From: JAAYUK01 sp035319145
GTDB lineage: Bacteria; Nitrospirota; Thermodesulfovibrionia; Thermodesulfovibrionales; Dissulfurispiraceae
Reading direction: 5' to 3'
Assembly: GCA_035319145.1 (NCBI GenBank)
Contig: DATHDH010000084.1
Location: 1-5,711, forward strand
Length of the DNA stretch: 5,711 bases
Both the position numbers and the translations under genes were made by a program. The stretch's first letter is position 1; each line of letters opens with the position of its first letter. Below, one piece after another: positions 1 to 4,023 of this stretch. The notes beneath the pieces were generated by a model. That model worked only from the letters and a program-made list of their open reading frames with translations. It did not search any database and was not told the DNA's origin.

Positions 1-767
1 GAGGTGCTCAGGCAATCGGCGCATTGGCGTATGGGACCGATTCAATTAGTCGCGTCGACAAGATCGTCGGCCCCGGAAATATCTTTGTCGCTCTTGCGAA
101 AAAAATGGTGTTCGGCGAAGTCGATATCGACATGATAGCAGGGCCGAGCGAGATACTGATTATTGCAGACAAGACGGCGAATCCGGTTTTCATTGCTGCG
201 GATATGCTGAGCCAGGCCGAACATGATGAACTCGCGTCAAGCATTCTGGTTACCGACTCACCAGAGCTTGCCGCTGCGGTTACTGAGCAGCTTCATGTGC
301 AGCTTGCCCGCTTGAAGAGAAAGGCAATCGCCGAGAAGTCGCTCAAGGCCTTCGGCGCGATTATTCTCGTCGAGGGCATCCCGGCAGCTGTCGGGTTAGC
401 CAATGCCATTGCTCCCGAGCATCTTGAGGTAATGACGCGGAATGCCGACGCCCTGCTCGGAGATTTGAAAAACGCCGGGGCCATTTTTCTCGGCCCGTGG
501 AGCCCGGAGCCTCTCGGAGATTATTCTGCCGGGCCGAACCACACCCTACCGACCGGAGGAACCGCACGTTTTTCTTCTCCGCTTGGTGTATATGATTTTA
601 TGAAGCGAACCAGTGTGCTGCGATTTGCGCCGAAGAGTTTCGGACTGCTTGCCGACACGGTTGAATGCATCGCCGAGAGCGAAGGACTCGAGGCCCATGC
701 GAACACAATTCGTGTCAGGAAAGAGGCGTTGAATACAGGCAGGAATAAGAAATATCGTCGATCATGA
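1..767 (+). CDS. hisD: Histidinol dehydrogenase, C-terminal part (5' end outside window)
   Basis: This is the zinc-dependent cytosolic enzyme that oxidises L-histidinol to L-histidine in two NAD+ steps, the last reactions of histidine biosynthesis. The frame is open from base 3, where GAQAIGALAYG matches the family, so the TTG at 24 is an internal Leu codon and not a start. Visible signatures are VDKIVGPGN (54-80), AGPSE, LSQAEHD, APEHLE and GDYSAGPNHTLPTGGTARF. By comparison with E. coli HisD, the zinc ligands are Gln (213-215), His (222-224), Asp (519-521) and His (696-698). The catalytic Glu-His pair is at 417-422. All are intact, so the enzyme should be active. About 255 of the usual 430 or so residues lie in the window. 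The stop (765-767) overlaps an ATG at 764 and is followed by the Shine-Dalgarno of the next gene, so the two are probably one operon. The HisD-like HpsN (sulfopropanediol dehydrogenase) is a less likely alternative. Confidence 0.96.
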   Translation, partial: GAQAIGALAYGTDSISRVDKIVGPGNIFVALAKKMVFGEVDIDMIAGPSEILIIADKTANPVFIAADMLSQAEHDELASSILVTDSPELAAAVTEQLHVQLARLKRKAIAEKSLKAFGAIILVEGIPAAVGLANAIAPEHLEVMTRNADALLGDLKNAGAIFLGPWSPEPLGDYSAGPNHTLPTGGTARFSSPLGVYDFMKRTSVLRFAPKSFGLLADTVECIAESEGLEAHANTIRVRKEALNTGRNKKYRRS

Positions 768-769
768 CG

Positions 770-776
770 AAGGAGG
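770..776 (+). promoter_or_regulatory. Strong Shine-Dalgarno that sets the start of the ThDP enzyme gene
   Basis: AAGGAGG is followed by a 5-nt spacer and ATG at 782. It lies 2 nt after the hisD stop and downstream of the alternative ATG at 764, so it cannot serve that ATG. It therefore favours 782 as the main start, and suggests that ribosomes finishing hisD can re-initiate here. Confidence 0.8.
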
Positions 777-781
777 TTGCG

Positions 782-2506
782 ATGCAAAAAGAGATGAATG
801 GCGCCGACATCATGGTAAAGAGCCTGGAAGACCTCGGGGTAACCCGAGTTTTCGGCTATACGGGTGCGACCATTCTGCCGGTCTACCACTCGCTCGGCCA
901 GAGCTCCATCGCAATCAACATCAATGCCAACGAGCAGTCAGCCGCCTTCAGCGCCGCGGGATATTCGCGCTCCAGCGACAAGGTCGGCGTCACAATAGTT
1001 ACCTCCGGTCCAGCGATTACCAATACCCTTACCGCAGTTGCCGATTCCAACGCGGATTCGGTGCCGCTGCTGGTCTTTGCCGGACAGGTGCAGCAGAGCC
1101 GGATGGACACGGATGAGTTTCAGCACATAAATGTGCGGGAGGTCTTTGCCGCGGCTGCCAAGAAGGTTATTCTCATTTCTGACGCAAGTGATATTGAGGC
1201 GACAATCAAGGATGCTTACTACTATGCGAAGAGCGGGAAGCCGGGGCCGGTTGTCATAGATTTTCCGATGGATGTGCAGCGCAAGATGGGCGTCTATAGG
1301 GGAACCGCCGTCGAGAAGTTCAGGCTGAAGTACGATCAGGAAACACATCTCGGCGCGAACCAGTGCAAGCAGTTTTTTGCCTTGCTGCAGAAGGCAAAGA
1401 AACCTCTGCTCTATATCGGCGGCGGACTTAACAATGCGCCTGCCAGCGAGAAGATACGGGAGTTCAACCGCATGTTCAACATCCCGTCGATTAACAGTCT
1501 TATGGGAAAAGGAGTGCTGGACGAAAATAAGGAGACGTCGCTCGGCATGCTCGGCATGTTCGGAACTCCGTATGCGAATATGGCGATTCAGGAGACCGAT
1601 CTGTTTCTCGCCTTCGGCGTTCGCTGGAATGACCGCGTCGTACAAAAAGTGGGTGAATCCGGCTTACATGCTGAAATCGCTTACGTCGATATCAATCCGG
1701 AGAAGGTGCAAGAGGTCCGCGTGACACGGTCGCCGAAATTCTCATTCATCGGCGATGCTGCTACCGTGCTGCAAGACCTGCTTGAGTATGTGAAAACGCA
1801 TCCCCTGCAGCTCAACATAGGGGAGTGGCAGAACTATTGCAGTGCATTGAAAAAGAAATACCCGCTCAACTTCAACCGAACCGCGAAGAACATTCAGGCG
1901 GCCGAGGTGATGGAAGTGCTCTCGAAAAACCTCACCGACAATACGAAGATAACAACAGGTGTCGGCAACCATCAGATGCTGGCCGCGCAATGGATCCTGC
2001 CGAAAAAGCCCAAATCGTTCATGACATCAGGCGCGTTTGGAACCATGGGGTTTTCGATGCCATCATCCATAGGGGTGCATTTTGCGAACCCCGGCGCTCG
2101 TGTTGTTGCTATCGACGGCGACGGTAGCCTGAAGATGAATATGGGCGAGATTCATACTATCGGCTCGCTGGGGCTGCCGATCAAGGTGCTGCTGCTCAAC
2201 AATCATGCGGACGGCATGGTCAGGGCGATTCAGAGGGTTTTCTACGAAGGCCAGTGCACCGGTTCGGAACGTCAGTTTGATGCGAATTTTGCACGCATAG
2301 CCGAAGAATGCGGATTCCAATGGACACGAAAGATCAGAGCGCGCGAGGAACTTGAGCCTGCAATAACTGAATTTCTTGCGGCTGATGGCCCATGTTTCCT
2401 TGAGGTTGTGACGGATAGGGATGAATCGGTCTTTCCCATTATTCCGCAGGGGAAGGGGTATAAGGATATGGTCCTCGGCCCTTTCATCAAGGAACTGGAA
2501 CGCTAG
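782..2506 (+). CDS. Acetolactate synthase-like ThDP-dependent enzyme (large-subunit type, divergent)
   Basis: This is a 574-residue ThDP enzyme of the acetolactate synthase/pyruvate oxidase family, with the usual three domains: PYR/N-terminal (about 1-170), central (about 190-330) and ThDP-binding C-terminal (about 370-540). The catalytic Glu is E51 in NANEQSAAF. The ThDP/Mg motif runs from GDGS (446-449) to NN (473-474). AHAS-like blocks include TDEFQHIN, GVRWNDRV, FGTMGFSMP, FYEGQ and VFPIIPQG. Known family chemistry is decarboxylation of pyruvate and condensation with a second 2-oxo acid. Several signatures differ from anabolic AHAS: GYPGG is GYTGA, SGPG is SGPA, RFDDR is RWNDR, NNxxLGMV is NNHADGMV, and the Trp of GMVRQWQ is Ile483. 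The last is the position that governs 2-ketobutyrate preference. No ilvN regulatory subunit follows. The start at 782 rests on the Shine-Dalgarno; an in-frame ATG at 764 would add six residues. The family is secure; the exact substrate is not, and a specialised carboligase is possible. Confidence 0.85.
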   Translation: MQKEMNGADIMVKSLEDLGVTRVFGYTGATILPVYHSLGQSSIAININANEQSAAFSAAGYSRSSDKVGVTIVTSGPAITNTLTAVADSNADSVPLLVFAGQVQQSRMDTDEFQHINVREVFAAAAKKVILISDASDIEATIKDAYYYAKSGKPGPVVIDFPMDVQRKMGVYRGTAVEKFRLKYDQETHLGANQCKQFFALLQKAKKPLLYIGGGLNNAPASEKIREFNRMFNIPSINSLMGKGVLDENKETSLGMLGMFGTPYANMAIQETDLFLAFGVRWNDRVVQKVGESGLHAEIAYVDINPEKVQEVRVTRSPKFSFIGDAATVLQDLLEYVKTHPLQLNIGEWQNYCSALKKKYPLNFNRTAKNIQAAEVMEVLSKNLTDNTKITTGVGNHQMLAAQWILPKKPKSFMTSGAFGTMGFSMPSSIGVHFANPGARVVAIDGDGSLKMNMGEIHTIGSLGLPIKVLLLNNHADGMVRAIQRVFYEGQCTGSERQFDANFARIAEECGFQWTRKIRAREELEPAITEFLAADGPCFLEVVTDRDESVFPIIPQGKGYKDMVLGPFIKELER

Positions 2507-2519
2507 CTGACGTTGTCCG

Positions 2520-2556
2520 GAAACGGGGCGATATCGCGCCCCGTTTCTTCCTTTAT
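2520..2556 (+). terminator. Rho-independent-type terminator of the hisD/ThDP-enzyme unit
   Basis: A perfect 11-bp stem (2520-2530 with 2537-2547, GAAACGGGGCG and its complement) closes a 6-nt loop ATATCG. It is followed by a pyrimidine-rich but interrupted T stretch, TTCCTTT. It starts 14 nt after the ThDP enzyme stop. Read on the minus strand, the hairpin is followed by CGGACAACG with no T tract, so it suits the plus-strand genes much better than the convergent barstar gene. Confidence 0.75.
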
Positions 2557-2578
2557 GCCCTGAAGCGGCTTAAAATGG

Positions 2579-2860
2579 TCATTGTCTGAACGTGACGCGC
2601 GCATCGTTACGTTCTGCTGCTACATGTTTAAGAACAGCGCTGATAGCCGCGTAGTCGTGCTTCATAGCCTTTTTTGAGGTGTCGGAATGTTCCCAGACGA
2701 TCTCGAAAGGCCCATCTACATCGGTTGTCAATGCGTCTGCAAGGGCATCAAGATTTCTGCCGAAATGGTCGGGCAGCGGCATCGCCTTCACAATCGCATC
2801 ATAAAAATCCCTGGCCGACCGAATACTATTCCCGTCTAATACATATTTTCTCAGCGGCAC
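2579..2860 (-). CDS. Barstar-family ribonuclease inhibitor (immunity protein)
   Basis: This 93-residue cytosolic protein is close to barstar in length (89-90 residues) and pattern. YVLDGNSIRS at the start, then LPDHFGRNLDALADALTTDV (residues 29-48) and GPFEIVW (50-56), match the family's first strand, inhibitory helix 2 and central strand. Barstar blocks barnase by inserting this helix into the active site. Asp38 and Asp42 correspond to barstar Asp35 and Asp39, the main acidic contacts, and are kept. Barstar Tyr29, Trp38 and apparently Glu76 are replaced by His32, Ala41 and a His. The start is GTG at 2860, with GGAGGT 6 nt upstream; no other start fits. It overlaps the ribonuclease gene just upstream by 10 bp, so the pair is probably translationally coupled, and the neighbour is the obvious target. 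The family call is very secure; tight binding to this partner is inferred. Confidence 0.95.
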   Translation of the reverse strand: MPLRKYVLDGNSIRSARDFYDAIVKAMPLPDHFGRNLDALADALTTDVDGPFEIVWEHSDTSKKAMKHDYAAISAVLKHVAAERNDARVTFRQ

Positions 2861-3306
2861 GGCGGCACCTCCGTGAATGTCTGATAGTGGTCGACGGTTA
2901 CATAGCGGCGTCCGTCGGAAGAAAAGAGGATACGTTTTGCTCCGCGCTTCCCGCCTCTGTAGTCAAGGTCCGCTTCCCGCCATTTTCCCCTGGGAAGCTG
3001 CTTTTCAAAATTGCCGAATGTATCGCCGCCGATGCTTTTCCCGCGCAGCGCTCCAACAGACCACAGGTCTTTGCCGGGAGTCCAACCAGCGCTTTTGGCC
3101 TGTTTTTTTGTGACGAACTTCTGCGGCAGATCGCGGTTACGCGATGCGTTTAGGCTGTTGAGGGTCTCGGCAAGTTCGGTTTTTTCCAATGAAGGGGAGA
3201 TCCGACCCGCTAGATTTTCGGCGACTACTTCGCACGAGGCGGCGTAGGATATCCCGCGCAAGAAGAGCGTCAGAAAAAGCAAAACAAGAACAGAGCGAAT
3301 TTTCAT
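2851..3306 (-). CDS. Secreted barnase-type guanyl-preferring ribonuclease
   Basis: This 151-residue precursor is an RNase of the microbial N1/T1/barnase family, which cleaves RNA after G through a 2',3'-cyclic intermediate. Residues 1-22 form a Sec signal peptide (MKIR, a Leu-rich core, then ISYA before AS), so the mature protein has about 129 residues and leaves the cytoplasm. The barnase core is clear in FVTKKQAKSAGW, GKSIGGDTFGN, WREADLDY, RILFSSDG and DHYQTF. The catalytic set is complete: Lys67, Glu111, Arg121, Arg125 and His140 match barnase Lys27, Glu73, Arg83, Arg87 and His102. Phe100 stands where barnase has Arg59, and the loop before WREAD is three residues shorter. Cys25 and Cys150 lie at the two ends of the mature chain. 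The start at 3306 has GGAGGT 4 nt upstream and gives a proper signal peptide; the longer start at 3360 does not. The barstar gene overlaps its 3' end. The likely role is as an antibacterial or scavenging exo-RNase. Confidence 0.95.
   Translation of the reverse strand: MKIRSVLVLLFLTLFLRGISYAASCEVVAENLAGRISPSLEKTELAETLNSLNASRNRDLPQKFVTKKQAKSAGWTPGKDLWSVGALRGKSIGGDTFGNFEKQLPRGKWREADLDYRGGKRGAKRILFSSDGRRYVTVDHYQTFTEVPPCR
2867..2872 (-). promoter_or_regulatory. Shine-Dalgarno of the barstar gene, inside the RNase coding sequence
   Basis: GGAGGT on the minus strand lies 6 nt before the GTG start at 2860. It is embedded in the RNase codons just before that gene's stop. This supports the GTG start and a coupled toxin-then-inhibitor reading arrangement. 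Confidence 0.75.
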
Positions 3307-3310
3307 TGCC

Positions 3311-3316
3311 ACCTCC
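3311..3316 (-). promoter_or_regulatory. Shine-Dalgarno that sets the start of the ribonuclease gene
   Basis: GGAGGT on the minus strand lies 4 nt before ATG 3306. It selects the start that places the signal peptide at the N-terminus. The upstream in-frame start at 3360 would add 18 residues, including a Pro-rich stretch, before the signal peptide. Confidence 0.78.
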
Positions 3317-3328
3317 GGAACTTGTACT

Positions 3329-3334
3329 AGTATA
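3329..3334 (-). promoter_or_regulatory. Possible -10 element of the barnase-barstar promoter
   Basis: TATACT on the minus strand matches five of six bases of TATAAT and lies in the 71-bp gap before the RNase gene, 22 bp from its start codon. The best -35-like hexamer, TTGCCG (3355-3360), is 20 bp away, which is longer than ideal. A small CCAT-ttt-ATGG inverted repeat (3337-3347) sits between them. This is suggestive only; read-through from the lipoprotein gene is the alternative. Confidence 0.3.
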
Positions 3335-3377
3335 AACCATTTTATGGCAGGAGGCGGCAACGTAATGTCGGCAGGCT

Positions 3378-3983
3378 TCAGTTCTGCGGCAGCGGTTTTG
3401 CCCGCGCCTTCTCCTGTTGGCGCACTTCACGCTCCATCCAGTCGAATATCTGCGGAGAAAGGTCTTTCAGGGCGCGAATCAGACCTGGATGCAGCAGGTC
3501 GCGCGAAACAGAGGGCTGCGCCGAAAAAGTCCGCTCGACAAATGAAGTGCGGGCGCGCACTTCAAGCGGGACCGGAAAGGTCTTTTCTTTCGCGGTCATA
3601 AGTTGTTCTACAGCGGGGTCGCTCGGAGCTATTTCAATGATAAACGGATCATATTTCAGTGCCTGCGCAAATGCCGGATTTATAGCCTGGCTCCGCGTGA
3701 TAAAATAGCCGTCCCATCGCGTGATGAGAACCTTTGAGCCGAATCTCTCCCGGGCAAGCTGCGCAAACGCAATGCCGAAATTCGGAGGGACAGCTATCGC
3801 AAATTTCGGTTCTTTAGGATTGGCGGCGAGCACCGTTTCCCAGCACTGCTCCTTGGTCTCGCAGGAGAGGTTCAGTTCGTTTTTCAGGGCAAGCCGTGTT
3901 TCCGCCGAGAAGTCATTTGTAGCACATCCAGCTGTTACCACCAAAAGGGCAGCAATAAGGAGAAGGCCGCATTTGCGTCTCAT
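3378..3983 (-). CDS. Predicted lipoprotein of unknown function
   Basis: I do not recognise this 201-residue protein. Its N-terminus has a type II signal peptide: MRRK, a hydrophobic stretch (residues 6-16), then VVTAGC with the probable lipidated Cys20. Ala at +2 gives no inner-membrane retention signal, so an outer-membrane location facing the periplasm is likely by the E. coli rule. The mature part holds a CX5C pair (Cys41, Cys47) that could form a disulfide, a compact region with alternating hydrophobic strands (residues 60-118, for example KFAIAVPPNFG and DPFIIEIAP), and a charged, Lys/Arg/Gln-rich tail ending in KPLPQN. There are no further membrane segments and no enzyme motif I can name. 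ATG 3983 has AAAGGAGG 8 nt upstream. The gene lies 40 bp after the GGDEF-EAL gene on the same strand with no clear terminator between them, so they are probably co-transcribed. A link to c-di-GMP signalling or the envelope is only a guess. Confidence 0.85.
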   Translation of the reverse strand: MRRKCGLLLIAALLVVTAGCATNDFSAETRLALKNELNLSCETKEQCWETVLAANPKEPKFAIAVPPNFGIAFAQLARERFGSKVLITRWDGYFITRSQAINPAFAQALKYDPFIIEIAPSDPAVEQLMTAKEKTFPVPLEVRARTSFVERTFSAQPSVSRDLLHPGLIRALKDLSPQIFDWMEREVRQQEKARAKPLPQN

Positions 3984-3991
3984 ATCCTAGG

Positions 3992-3999
3992 CCTCCTTT
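3992..3999 (-). promoter_or_regulatory. Shine-Dalgarno of the lipoprotein gene
   Basis: AAAGGAGG on the minus strand lies 8 nt before ATG 3983. It is strong and supports this start. A CTCCT at 4006-4010 (minus-strand reading) could pair with the AGGAG of this site across an 8-nt loop. Such a 5-bp stem is weak and may be chance. Confidence 0.7.
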
Positions 4000-4023
4000 A
4001 TATTGAGGAGCACGTTCAGTCTG

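Noticed and set aside
938..1645. A 235-codon minus-strand open frame opposite the ThDP enzyme gene
   Set aside because: It lies wholly inside a well-supported gene, has no recognisable motifs, and its composition fits an antisense shadow.
2674..3153. A 159-codon plus-strand open frame across the barnase-barstar pair
   Set aside because: It spans two clearly identified genes on the opposite strand and encodes a low-sense Arg/Ser-rich sequence.
3325..3332. TACTAGTA palindrome upstream of the ribonuclease gene as an operator
   Set aside because: An 8-bp palindrome in an AT-rich promoter region is too short to support a regulator site without conservation data.
3307..3360. Extended N-terminus for the ribonuclease from the start at 3360
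   Set aside because: It would put 18 residues in front of an obvious signal peptide, and the Shine-Dalgarno at 3311-3316 serves ATG 3306.
3993..4010. CTCCT/AGGAG inverted repeat that could mask the lipoprotein Shine-Dalgarno
   Set aside because: Only five base pairs with an 8-nt loop; pairing of this kind near any strong Shine-Dalgarno is expected by chance.
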